The notes under the pieces: model-generated
Seen by the model: only the letters and a program-made list of their open reading frames with translations
The model's database searches: none
Told to the model about the DNA's origin: nothing
Shown here: in pieces, positions 7,645 to 17,025 of the stretch
How positions within the stretch are numbered: the stretch's first letter is position 1
Layout: each line of letters begins with the position of its first letter
Assembly: GCF_003122385.1 (NCBI RefSeq)
Contig: NZ_CP029255.1
Coordinates: 4,464,001-4,528,000 of the forward strand
Origin: Flavobacterium crocinum
GTDB taxonomy: Bacteria; Bacteroidota; Bacteroidia; Flavobacteriales; Flavobacteriaceae
Length of the DNA: 64,000 nucleotides
Direction: 5' to 3'
Position numbers and translations under genes: made by a program

Positions 7645-10257
7645 ATGAAAGAAAAAAAACTACCCCGATTTTTATCTTTTCTTCTTCTTACGCTTTTTGT
7701 GTTAGCAGCAGAAAATTTAAATGCTCAAACGAATTTAGCCAGACTGAGTTCCACAAAAGTCAGTACTTCTCATGTATCGCCCTGGGAAAGTCTGGCGGCT
7801 GTAAACGATGGTTTTACGCCTATTAGTTCTGATGACAAAACAAATCCTGTTTATGGAAACTGGGATGGCGATGCCAATTACAATACCTATAACTGGATAC
7901 AATATGACTGGGATTTTGCTCATCAAATCAATTCTGTTGCACTTTACTGGTTTACCGATTTTGGAGGTATTTCTCAACCTACAGATGCCTATATCAGTTA
8001 CTGGGATGGACTTGAATGGATTAATGGTGGTGCTGTAGGATTGGCTTTAAACCAATTTAATACTCTTGGAAATTTAAATTTTAAGACCAAAAAACTGAGG
8101 GTTTATTTTAAAAGTAATACCGCAACCGGCGTGGTCGAATTTCAGGCTTTTGGTACAGAAACCACTCAATGTGATGCGACCGCATTAACTGCTTCTCTTA
8201 AAGTAAATAACGGAACCGAAAAAAGCCTTAATTATGCCGTTGTTTCTCCAACAGATAATGTGCAGTTTTTAGCTTCTATTGCCAATAATCCAACTGGTGG
8301 TAAAATGAAATGGACTGGCCCAAATAATTTTACATCAACTAGTCAAAACATTACACTTTCAAATCTACAAGTGGAGAATTCCGGAACGTATCGTTTTTTA
8401 TACATTAATGAATGTGGGACGGAAAGTGCTTTATCTTTCTACTTAACAGTAAAAGAAAGCAACAGCGATTTCACGACATGGCCAGGTTATGGCACAACGC
8501 TTCATTATGATTTTAAAAGCGACTATCCTGATTTTCCAAAACCAACAAAAAACTTAGAAGAAGATTATCCCAATTACAACGGTTGCAATGGCGTTAAATC
8601 GACTAATGTGGGTTCATGGACTTTTATACAAGGGCCAAATGCTAACTCTTTAGTAACAGATGCCGCTGTCGACTTAATGTTAAAACGTTTAGACAGTGAT
8701 TTTACTTTTTTAAGAGATAATATGGGCTGGCCGCCAGATAAATTATACAGAGCAGGTTATCGCAGTTCAGTATATTTATTTGGGTCTGGATTGTGTACTG
8801 ATAATGCATCGAATACCGATTTAGGCGGATGGCAAAGCGGTGTTGGCACTCCCGATGGAGAAAGTTGGCCAATGGTACTTTTGTCTTATTATCCAGTTGC
8901 GAGTTTTGATCCTAATACCACTTTTCCAGATGCACAATATCAAACTGGAGCTTGTGTACACGAAGGTATTCATGCTATTTATGCTTCTTTGCCGGGTTGT
9001 AGAAAATCGGCTTGGTTTCATGAAGGTTCAAATGTCTGGTTGCAGACTGTCTTAGACATTAAAAAAACGGGAAGTACAGACTATAGCAATGTAGATCTAG
9101 GATGGCTAAGTGCTGGTTCTGTCATTGCGCCTTTTATTCCGATAGAATGTTATAGCGGCTGGCTTCAGGACGGGACATTTGGAGGGCCTTCTGCTGAAGG
9201 TGTAGATTCCGGAGTTCAAAATTCTGAAGGAGTTACGTTGAGATTAACCCGAGATATTATTGGAGGAGTTCAGTACAGCTCTGTATTTCCGACCTTTTTA
9301 GGAGAAATCGTCGGCGAAAAAAGTTTGCCTTGGGTATGGAATTATTGCGAAGGACGTGTATTAGAAGGTATTGCAAATGGTAATGGCACTGTAAATGGTT
9401 TAGGCGAAGATAAAACAAGAAAGATGGTTCAGGAATACAGAGCCAGATTAGCATTGTCTGATTTCGGAAAATTTGAACAGCCTATTTTAAATTTGTACCG
9501 CAATAATATGGGACGCGAATTAGGCCCTGAGCAACCTGCACTTATCAATGTTGAAAAATGGAAAGCAACTCCTTATGCTGTAACTACTGAAGATGAAAAC
9601 GGCTATTTAATTCCGCAGGAAAAAACACTTCCTGGCTGGTCTGGAGCTAATTTTATTCCGATTCATGTACAAGGAAATCAAGCTACCGTATTTTTTGAGC
9701 CTTTAGGAGAAAATATGTCGATTCAATTGTGTTATCGCACTAAAGAAGGAAAAACGGTTTATACACAACCCGTTTATGCAGGCGATTGTATTATTTCTTT
9801 TTCTCAGGGCGTTCCTGCCAATGGTGTGATATTCGCCGTAATTTGTAATTCAGATTATGTTTTTGAAAATAATGATACCCGTAAAAAGAAGTTTAACTAT
9901 AAAATTAAACTGGAGGACGGAGCCGTTAGAACTGCCAGCGCAGATAAAAATTGGTGGGACTGGAAAGCCACAATAAGCGATAATCTTTCTGTAGCCGATT
10001 TCTCTAATTCATCTTCTCACTTTTTGATTTATCCAAATCCTACCGATAATGCCTCTATGGTTAATATTAAAGTTTCAAATGAAAATACTGGAACTTATAA
10101 TTTAAAAATAACCAACAGTACCGGGCAATTAGTTTTTGAAAACAAAAACTACAATCTGGAAGAACAATATTATACTGGTAATTTGTCAAAAGGAATCTAT
10201 TTTGTAACGATTCAATCACAAAATTTCAAACAGACTAAAAAGATTATTATAAAATAA
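7645..10257 (+). CDS. T9SS-exported HExxH metalloprotein with discoidin-like and Ig-like domains
   Basis: This 870-residue protein has a signal peptide (1-28, ending NLNAQ), an F5/8 type C (discoidin-like) domain (about 30-175) and an Ig-like domain (about 178-270). The central region carries a possible gluzincin zinc site: H439-E-G-I-H443 with H459-E460 in WFHEGSNVW. A beta-rich segment and a T9SS type A sorting domain follow at the end (about 788-870, FLIYPNPT...GIYFVTIQS...KKIIIK). It is therefore probably displayed on or released from the cell surface. I do not recognise a named peptidase family with certainty, though DUF6055-type proteins are a possible relative. Gene and terminator stand alone. 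Proline-peptide genes upstream and pectin genes downstream suggest a plant cell wall target, by inference only. Confidence 0.8.
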   Translation: MKEKKLPRFLSFLLLTLFVLAAENLNAQTNLARLSSTKVSTSHVSPWESLAAVNDGFTPISSDDKTNPVYGNWDGDANYNTYNWIQYDWDFAHQINSVALYWFTDFGGISQPTDAYISYWDGLEWINGGAVGLALNQFNTLGNLNFKTKKLRVYFKSNTATGVVEFQAFGTETTQCDATALTASLKVNNGTEKSLNYAVVSPTDNVQFLASIANNPTGGKMKWTGPNNFTSTSQNITLSNLQVENSGTYRFLYINECGTESALSFYLTVKESNSDFTTWPGYGTTLHYDFKSDYPDFPKPTKNLEEDYPNYNGCNGVKSTNVGSWTFIQGPNANSLVTDAAVDLMLKRLDSDFTFLRDNMGWPPDKLYRAGYRSSVYLFGSGLCTDNASNTDLGGWQSGVGTPDGESWPMVLLSYYPVASFDPNTTFPDAQYQTGACVHEGIHAIYASLPGCRKSAWFHEGSNVWLQTVLDIKKTGSTDYSNVDLGWLSAGSVIAPFIPIECYSGWLQDGTFGGPSAEGVDSGVQNSEGVTLRLTRDIIGGVQYSSVFPTFLGEIVGEKSLPWVWNYCEGRVLEGIANGNGTVNGLGEDKTRKMVQEYRARLALSDFGKFEQPILNLYRNNMGRELGPEQPALINVEKWKATPYAVTTEDENGYLIPQEKTLPGWSGANFIPIHVQGNQATVFFEPLGENMSIQLCYRTKEGKTVYTQPVYAGDCIISFSQGVPANGVIFAVICNSDYVFENNDTRKKKFNYKIKLEDGAVRTASADKNWWDWKATISDNLSVADFSNSSSHFLIYPNPTDNASMVNIKVSNENTGTYNLKITNSTGQLVFENKNYNLEEQYYTGNLSKGIYFVTIQSQNFKQTKKIIIK

Positions 10258-10280
10258 TACCATTTCACTACTCATTACAG

Positions 10281-10315
10281 ACTACATCTTTCGTTTGGAA
10301 GATGTAGTTTTTTTT
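10281..10315 (+). terminator. Rho-independent terminator after the metalloprotein gene
   Basis: A perfect 10-bp stem (10281-10290 with 10299-10308) with an 8-nt loop is followed by a run of T, 24 nt after the stop codon. Confidence 0.88.
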
Positions 10316-10379
10316 GCCAGAAATTTAATTGGAGCTTTGATAAAGAGCCACTAACTTGAAAATGCTTAGAGGGAATCGT

Positions 10380-10700
10380 AAGAATAATTAAAAAAAGATT
10401 TGCTTAAAAATCTTTGCGTTTCTGCGACTTTGCGAGATTAAAACATAAAGTTTTTGTTTCAGCAACAAGAAATTTGCACGCAAAGGCGCTAAGAAGCTGA
10501 GATTTTGAACTTGAATCTTAAGATTAAAAAAAGAAATTAAAAAGGGTTAAATAGAATGGAAAGCATCAAGTTCCTATAGCTAAAAATTTTGCCACGAATT
10601 GCACGAATTTCCACGAATTGATTTTTTCAAACTCAATGATTTGTGTTTATTCGTGAATTGCTTCGCCAGTCGCTATCGCTCTAGTCGTGGCGGAAAAAAG
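10380..10700. repeat. Interspersed palindromic repeats in a gene-free gap
   Basis: This stretch holds TTTGCG/CGCAAAG-type elements (about 10409-10500). A second palindrome lies at 10590-10690, with a left arm of GCCACGAATTG repeats and a right arm CGTGAATTG...CGTGGC. The right arm is interrupted by a 27-nt module at 10659-10685 (core TCGCTATCGCTC) that recurs inside an unrelated palindrome at 59834-59861. No gene is seen. Confidence 0.65.
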
Positions 10701-10727
10701 CTTTTTATCTTACATAAAGTAAAGTCA

Positions 10728-12686
10728 TTACTTTTGTGTAATAATCGCAGACCAGCCTCCTCCGGAAGCCATTTTAGCCGTTACTTTAGTATTCTTATTA
10801 ACCGCTATAATTTCTTTTTTATAATCTTGAGCGAATGCTTCAGCGTTGATGCCATCTGAAAAAACTTCCATCGAAAAATTTCCTTCTCCCAGGAAAGAAA
10901 GATCTATTGGTAATGCTCTGGCATCTGCATCTGTCATTCCGCCGATAAACCATTTATCTCCTTTTTTTCTTGCCACGACAATATAATTCCCAACAGAACC
11001 ATGAAGTACAACTGTTTTATCCCAAACTGTTGGAATTTGAGTAATGAAATCAACTGTTTCTTGTTCTTTGTAATATGTTGAGGGCGATTCGCACATCATT
11101 TGCAAAGGCGCTTCATACACCACATACATCGCCACCTGATGCGCACGAGTTCCCATTGTCATTGGATTATTAAAACTTATGGCAAAATTTTTAGGTTGTT
11201 TATTAATCATTGAACCCGGAGTAAAATCCATTGGGCCTGCTGCCATTCTGATAAACGGAATCGTTACTGTATGTTCTGGTGTAATATCTTCGCTCCATTT
11301 ATTGTTTTCGTTCCCTCTTACTCCTTCATAATTCAATACATTTGGGTACATTCGGTGTAAACCTGCAGGTTTAAATGCACCATGAAAATCTACTAACAAT
11401 TCCAGTTTAGCACATTCTCTGGCAATCTGCTCATACGAATTGACCATATATTGGTCGTTGCGCTGCATATAATCAATCTTTATTCCTTTTGCTCCCCAAC
11501 TTTTATAAGTTTCCAGAATTTGCAATAAGTTTTGATCTAATGGTTTCCAAAGTACCCAAAGAATAATCCCGACTCCTTTTTCTTTTCCGTATCGAATCAA
11601 TTCTTTAACATCCATTGTGGGATTAAAATCAAGAATGTTGGTAGTCGATTTTGTCCAGCCTTCGTCAAGAATTACATATTCTACTTTATTCGCAGCAGCG
11701 AAATCTATAAAATATTTATACGTTTCGGTATTTAAACCCGCTTTGAAATCAACCCCATAAATATTATTATCGTTGTACCAATCCCAGGCTACTTTTCCTG
11801 GTTTGATCCAATCGGTATTTTTAAGTGCATTTGGTGCTGCTAGCTGGTAAGACAAATTACTCGATACCAAAGTACGATCGTCATCACTGATAATAAATAC
11901 ACGCCAGGGAAAAGCTCTGTTTCCGTTTGTTTTGGCAATATAATCAGCTTCTTTTGTAATGGTCTGCACACGATCGGATTTTCCATCCTTATCCACTGCT
12001 TCTAAAACATATTTTGGAAAAATAGCATTTAAAGTGGTGTTTCCATTTCCTTTTAAAAATAATCCCGGATAATCATGAAGTGCCGTTTCCGTAAATAAAA
12101 CCTTGGCTTTTGGAGTAGTAAACAAAACAGGAAGACTGCAAAAATCCTTGAACGCAATCTCATTTAAAGATTTATCCAAATACAAACGTTCGTTATGAGA
12201 ATACATCGATTCTTCCTGCGGAAATAAAGAACGTGAACCGTTAGGAAATGATAACGAAACTTTCTCTGAAACTACATTTCGTTTTTCTTTGGCCTCATCT
12301 ACAAACTGATAAGCCACTCCGTCATTATAAGCACGGAAATTAAGTTTATAATTTCCCTGATATGTAATCGAAAGTTCCGTGTATTCATCTTTAATTTCAG
12401 ACTCTTTAATTGGTACTATGGCATGTATATTTTGAGATATACTTTTAACCGTTTGTTTTTTAATCTTCGGATTTAATCCAAAATTGGTTTTAGACGAAAA
12501 ATCCATTCCGGCTTCAGCATTCTCAATAATTAAATTTCCATTTAATGATGCCGACCAGGAAATTTTATCGGAATGATTCACTTTTATCTGAATACGTCCA
12601 TCAGGAGATTTAACCTCATAAGTTTGAGAAGAAGCTTGATATGCACACAACAATAAGCCACATAAAATCAGTACTCTTTTTTTCAT
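10728..12686 (-). CDS. GH97 family glycosidase, probably retaining type
   Basis: This 652-residue secreted protein has a signal peptide (1-20, ending YQASSQ), the N-terminal GH97 beta-super-sandwich (about 22-275), a catalytic TIM barrel (about 280-560) and a C-terminal beta domain. D405 in GIKIDYMQ matches the nucleophile position of retaining GH97 enzymes, whereas the inverting SusB group uses glutamates. Known retaining members are alpha-galactosidases or beta-L-arabinopyranosidases, and either would suit pectic side chains. It is the last of five co-directional genes, 25 nt after the GH43 gene. No strong terminator follows; only a weak hairpin spans the stop codon at 10716-10734. Confidence 0.92.
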   Translation of the reverse strand: MKKRVLILCGLLLCAYQASSQTYEVKSPDGRIQIKVNHSDKISWSASLNGNLIIENAEAGMDFSSKTNFGLNPKIKKQTVKSISQNIHAIVPIKESEIKDEYTELSITYQGNYKLNFRAYNDGVAYQFVDEAKEKRNVVSEKVSLSFPNGSRSLFPQEESMYSHNERLYLDKSLNEIAFKDFCSLPVLFTTPKAKVLFTETALHDYPGLFLKGNGNTTLNAIFPKYVLEAVDKDGKSDRVQTITKEADYIAKTNGNRAFPWRVFIISDDDRTLVSSNLSYQLAAPNALKNTDWIKPGKVAWDWYNDNNIYGVDFKAGLNTETYKYFIDFAAANKVEYVILDEGWTKSTTNILDFNPTMDVKELIRYGKEKGVGIILWVLWKPLDQNLLQILETYKSWGAKGIKIDYMQRNDQYMVNSYEQIARECAKLELLVDFHGAFKPAGLHRMYPNVLNYEGVRGNENNKWSEDITPEHTVTIPFIRMAAGPMDFTPGSMINKQPKNFAISFNNPMTMGTRAHQVAMYVVYEAPLQMMCESPSTYYKEQETVDFITQIPTVWDKTVVLHGSVGNYIVVARKKGDKWFIGGMTDADARALPIDLSFLGEGNFSMEVFSDGINAEAFAQDYKKEIIAVNKNTKVTAKMASGGGWSAIITQK

Positions 12687-12711
12687 TTTTGAATGCTATT
12701 ATTTTTTTATA

Positions 12712-14880
12712 CTATTTTACAGAAGGTTCTTTAGTTGCTTTTGGCGCGGTTTGTTTCAGTAGATTTAGTACCTCATCTTTAGTCAAACCATAATCATACA
12801 TTTTTAAAGAGGCCATAAAACCGGAGTAATTCTCTCCAATATCTGAAGCTCCAATTATAATTTTTGCCTTTTTTATAGCCGATGACAGCATCATATTCTG
12901 AGAGTTATCAAGTACGCCATCGACATAAATTTTCTCTACCACTCCATCAAAAGTCAAAACAATATGATGCCATTTATTTGGTTCCGGAACTTTGTTGTAT
13001 TTCATATCAAAATGACCGTCCAAATGTGGCGCTGCACCATAATGTCCGCTATTGTAAGCCAATGCATTAAACGAATTGGCTAAATTATATTCAGAACGAT
13101 CACACCATGAGGCCAAAAACTCTCCTTCTTTGGCTACTTCCGGATTTTTTACCCAGACTGCCACAGAATACGAACCATTCCAAGCCAAAGTTTTAGGAAC
13201 GGGTTTATCTAATATTAAAGCGCCATTTACAAACTCAAATGCCTTAATTTTATCCTCTTTATCCCAGGAAATCTTTACGTCTCCTGTTTTTGTAAACATA
13301 CCTCCTAAAGAACCTTTATTAGGCAGACTTTTAAATGAATTTTCGTATTTTTCATTAGTTACATCAATATCGATCACCATTTTATGTGAACTTACAGCTG
13401 CTGGTTCTGTGTTTGATTTTTTATTTTCTAATGGTAAAGGAAGCTCAAATAATTCGCTATACACTTTTATGTTCCAAACTGCCGCATAAAGCCCCGTTTT
13501 TTCTGTGCCTAGAACTTTTAGTTTTAAGAAACGTGCTGTAACATTTTGATCATCAATCATCGGACTTCCAGAAATGCGGTTTTTTGATTTATCAGCATAC
13601 AACTGCCAATTTTTTCCATCTGTCGAATATTCTAAAGTGTATTGATAATAATAACTGGCAAATTCAAATTGGGTCATGACCCTTTTTATTGGTTTTACAC
13701 TTCCTAAATCTATAGTTAAATCCTGCGGAAGAGCGTTACTGCCCGCTTTCCACATAGTAGCATTATTATCATCAGTGGCAAAATCAGGCTTATATTCGTA
13801 ATCGTGTTCTAACGATTGTAAATGATAATAAGATGATGCGGTAGCACGAGCATTTAAAGCTATATTTTCGGGTACATTTGATTTGACAATTTCTCCTATT
13901 CCTTTTGAAGTAGGAATCACTTTTGCAATAGTGGAATCATTTTCGAAAATCATTTTATCGATGCAGACTTGTCTTGCCAGACCACCACGTGTCATTGGAT
14001 AATCATGTTTATGATACACAATGTAATAATCGTTTCCATCTTCTAACACAGAATGATGTCCCGGGCCATGAGTCGTTTTATCTTCGTTCGTACTCAAAAT
14101 CGGATTATTAAGTCCTTCTTTAAAAGGCCCGTAAGGAGAATCTGAGTAAGAATAACGTACATTATAAGTTTCATCATGACAAGAAGCTCCGGAATACATT
14201 AAAATATATTTATTTCCTTTTTTCATCATATAGGCTGCTTCAAAAGGTTCAGGAGTTTGACTTAAAGGAATATTTTTAGAATTCATCATATTCTTCATCG
14301 TAGCACTATTCAATTCTCCAACGGCATATCCGCCATTATAATGCACCCAGGTTCCCCAATAACTGTATATTTTACCGTCGGTATCTCTAAAAAATTGTGC
14401 ATCTAAAGATGGAAAACCTTCTCTTGGATATCCATTTGAAATAACGGGTTCGTCATTTTCATTGAGTTTTTTCCAAGGCCCGACTGGCGTGTCCGAAACA
14501 TAACCGTAAATATTACAGCCAATTTCGCAGTTTCCGAAATACAAATAATACTTACCATCATTTCCAACCACAATATCCGGCGCCCAAAAATTGGTAATGG
14601 GTTTTGCCGTAAAAGACGGAATTTCCATGGTATAATTGTACCAGTTTTTTAAATCTTTACTGTACCAAACCGTTGGAGCTCCAGAAGCCAGCATTTCATT
14701 ATCGGTCGTGGCATAGATATAATAAATGTCTCCAAATTTTTTAATAGTTGGATCTGCGTAATATCCAGGTAATATTGGATTTCCAGTTGATAAATTACTC
14801 ACTTCAACTTTTTTTTGAGCAATGACTTGTAAGGTAAAAACGAGTAGTATAAAGTTGTAAAATATGTTTTTGTTTGACAT
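12712..14880 (-). CDS. GH43 family glycosidase with discoidin-like and LamG-like domains
   Basis: This 722-residue secreted protein has a signal peptide (1-21). The five-bladed GH43 propeller (about 30-330) shows all three acidic residues: D43 (YYADPT), D160 (SLDAQFF) and E214 (PFEAAYM). An F5/8 type C carbohydrate-binding-like domain (about 338-480) and a concanavalin/LamG-like domain (about 505-715) follow. Activities in the family include alpha-L-arabinofuranosidase, beta-xylosidase and beta-galactosidase. With a GH146-like arabinofuranosidase in the same operon, an arabinan or arabinogalactan role is my inference. The two accessory domains suggest it works on a complex substrate. Confidence 0.92.
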   Translation of the reverse strand: MSNKNIFYNFILLVFTLQVIAQKKVEVSNLSTGNPILPGYYADPTIKKFGDIYYIYATTDNEMLASGAPTVWYSKDLKNWYNYTMEIPSFTAKPITNFWAPDIVVGNDGKYYLYFGNCEIGCNIYGYVSDTPVGPWKKLNENDEPVISNGYPREGFPSLDAQFFRDTDGKIYSYWGTWVHYNGGYAVGELNSATMKNMMNSKNIPLSQTPEPFEAAYMMKKGNKYILMYSGASCHDETYNVRYSYSDSPYGPFKEGLNNPILSTNEDKTTHGPGHHSVLEDGNDYYIVYHKHDYPMTRGGLARQVCIDKMIFENDSTIAKVIPTSKGIGEIVKSNVPENIALNARATASSYYHLQSLEHDYEYKPDFATDDNNATMWKAGSNALPQDLTIDLGSVKPIKRVMTQFEFASYYYQYTLEYSTDGKNWQLYADKSKNRISGSPMIDDQNVTARFLKLKVLGTEKTGLYAAVWNIKVYSELFELPLPLENKKSNTEPAAVSSHKMVIDIDVTNEKYENSFKSLPNKGSLGGMFTKTGDVKISWDKEDKIKAFEFVNGALILDKPVPKTLAWNGSYSVAVWVKNPEVAKEGEFLASWCDRSEYNLANSFNALAYNSGHYGAAPHLDGHFDMKYNKVPEPNKWHHIVLTFDGVVEKIYVDGVLDNSQNMMLSSAIKKAKIIIGASDIGENYSGFMASLKMYDYGLTKDEVLNLLKQTAPKATKEPSVK

Positions 14881-14917
14881 TGCTAATAAAATTAAGTTGA
14901 AGCATTTTTAAATGATA

Positions 14918-17020
14918 TTAATATTTCCAGACCAATACATCGGAAGTTTTTACAGCGTTGTTTCCGAAAATTGCCTTGGCACTTTTTGGTAAACTGATTT
15001 CGTAGATTTTATCCGAATAATTGACTGCGATTCCAAAACCATCACGATATTCGACCATTACACCTTCAGGATAATCTTCTATTGCTACATTTTGCTTTTG
15101 ATACAGTTTTCGCAATACTTGTTTTTCCAGTTCTCCATTTTTAGAATCTACGCCAATGTAGGTTACCGTTCCTTTACCCAAACTTCTGGAAATAACAGCT
15201 GGTTTTCCGGCATAAAACTCACTTCCATAAGTCGCCCAAACCTCCGTTTCTTTATTCGGTTTTAATAAATCGCCCCAGCTTGTCCATGCAAACTCCTGAT
15301 TATTGAACTTTATTACTCCCGGAGATTGTGGCATTAATAAATCATACGATTCTATTTCAGAACCTATTAAGCTCCACATCGGTTCGTAAAACTTTGCTTC
15401 CCAAAGATGTCCCAAACGATTTTGTATTCCAGATCGACAGCTCAATACCAAGTTTCCGCCATTTTTAGCGTACAAAGTCAATTTGTCAATCATTTTTTGG
15501 TCAATCATCTGATAAGCAGGAACAATCAAAAAAGGATATTTAGAAAAATCAGTCGAATCTCGAACAAAATCAACCGGCGCACCAGAAGATTTAGTGGCTT
15601 TATAATATTTCAGAAAATGTCCAATAGTGTTCCATTCCTTAGTTTGTTTGTTTAAGTCGATTCCCATCACATTATCCCCATTAAACAAAATTCCTGTTTT
15701 GCGTTTTAAATAGTAATCTGGCAATGCTGCTTTAGCATCATACATTTTGCGCAGCGTATTTATCTCTTTAATAAATTGATTGAACTCTAAACCACCGGGA
15801 GTTGGTGTTACTCCGTCTGTGCCAACAATCCCGTAATGATATTGCTCATAACCGTACAATGGCGCGCGAAAACGATACGTACAGGCAAATTTACTGCCAC
15901 CTGCAAAAACATGCCACAGCCACATACGCACAGTTCCCGGCATTGGCTGCGGATTTATACTTCCCCAGTTGACTTGTCCCGGCTGTAATTCCATACAACC
16001 GTACATTCCTTTTAAAGGACGAAAAAAATCATTTGACATTCCGATACTGGAATAATCTCCCAAACGATATCCTTGCGAACCGATTCCTAAACTTCCTCCG
16101 TAAACCAGATAACGCGTATAACAATCGAAATCCAGTTCTTTACTCATTCCAACAAAACTTTCATTGTAGTTGGATCTGTAGTTCGAAGTAATCCATTGGT
16201 CTTTACTTGCATATTTACGAATCGTAATAGCCTGTGAATCCAGAAAAGTGGCTGTTTCTTCATCTGCAAATCGATAATGATCCAACTGCGAATGTAAATT
16301 CATTCCCCATTCTTTATGAAGCGGAATGTTAATTTGTTCAAAATCAGTATAAGTGCCACTCCAAAAATTATTTCCCCAAGCCACATTTAAGGCGTCAATC
16401 GATTTGTATTTGTTTTTCAGCCAATTTCGATAACGCTGCTGTGCATCGGCTCCATAATCCAGAAAACGTGCAGGTTCATTATCGACCTGCCAGCCCATAA
16501 TATTTTTATTATTGCCATATCGTTTTGCCAATTCTTCAATCATTTTTAAAGAATAGCTTCTGTAATAATTACTTGAAAACGAAGCATGCTGTCTAGAACC
16601 ATGATCTGTTTTGGTGCCGTCTTCATAAGTTGCCAATATATCAGGATGTTTTCGAACCAGCCACACAGGCGGTGTAGCGGTCGAAGTACACATTACAATT
16701 TTCAGTTTATATTTAGCGGCAATTTCTACCGCTTTATCCAGCCATTTAAAATCATAAACGCCTTCCTGAGGTTCTAACTGCGCCCAGGCAAATTCTCCAA
16801 AATGAGTAAATTCAAAACCCATTTCTGAAATCTTTTTCAAATCCCGATCCCATTGGCTTTGATCCCAATGTTCAGGATAATAATAGACTCCAACAGTAGT
16901 TAGATCTTTCTTTGGAAAAAATTTATCGAATTTTTGAGCAGCAATATTTAAACTGATCCCTATTCCAAATAGTCCCAGTAAAAATCCTTTGAGAAAGTGT
17001 TTTTTTGATTTTAAATGCAT
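14918..17020 (-). CDS. GH42 beta-galactosidase
   Basis: This 700-residue protein has a signal peptide (about 1-29, ending IAAQ), unlike the cytoplasmic GH42 enzymes of many Firmicutes. GH42 signatures are clear: YYPEHW (47-52), FGEFAWAQLEP (74-84), the acid/base E182 in WQVDNEP and the nucleophile E344 in MELQPGQVNWG. A trimerisation-like Rossmann domain and a small C-terminal beta domain follow. The enzyme removes terminal beta-galactose, probably from galacto-oligosaccharides derived from RG-I side chains. It starts only 5 nt from the upstream DUF5695-like gene's stop, so translation may be coupled. Confidence 0.93.
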   Translation of the reverse strand: MHLKSKKHFLKGFLLGLFGIGISLNIAAQKFDKFFPKKDLTTVGVYYYPEHWDQSQWDRDLKKISEMGFEFTHFGEFAWAQLEPQEGVYDFKWLDKAVEIAAKYKLKIVMCTSTATPPVWLVRKHPDILATYEDGTKTDHGSRQHASFSSNYYRSYSLKMIEELAKRYGNNKNIMGWQVDNEPARFLDYGADAQQRYRNWLKNKYKSIDALNVAWGNNFWSGTYTDFEQINIPLHKEWGMNLHSQLDHYRFADEETATFLDSQAITIRKYASKDQWITSNYRSNYNESFVGMSKELDFDCYTRYLVYGGSLGIGSQGYRLGDYSSIGMSNDFFRPLKGMYGCMELQPGQVNWGSINPQPMPGTVRMWLWHVFAGGSKFACTYRFRAPLYGYEQYHYGIVGTDGVTPTPGGLEFNQFIKEINTLRKMYDAKAALPDYYLKRKTGILFNGDNVMGIDLNKQTKEWNTIGHFLKYYKATKSSGAPVDFVRDSTDFSKYPFLIVPAYQMIDQKMIDKLTLYAKNGGNLVLSCRSGIQNRLGHLWEAKFYEPMWSLIGSEIESYDLLMPQSPGVIKFNNQEFAWTSWGDLLKPNKETEVWATYGSEFYAGKPAVISRSLGKGTVTYIGVDSKNGELEKQVLRKLYQKQNVAIEDYPEGVMVEYRDGFGIAVNYSDKIYEISLPKSAKAIFGNNAVKTSDVLVWKY

Positions 17021-17025
17021 TTATA

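Noticed and set aside
10599..10859. Plus-strand frame running from a repeat into the 3' end of the GH97 gene
   Set aside because: It overlaps the well-supported GH97 gene on the other strand and begins in a palindromic repeat.
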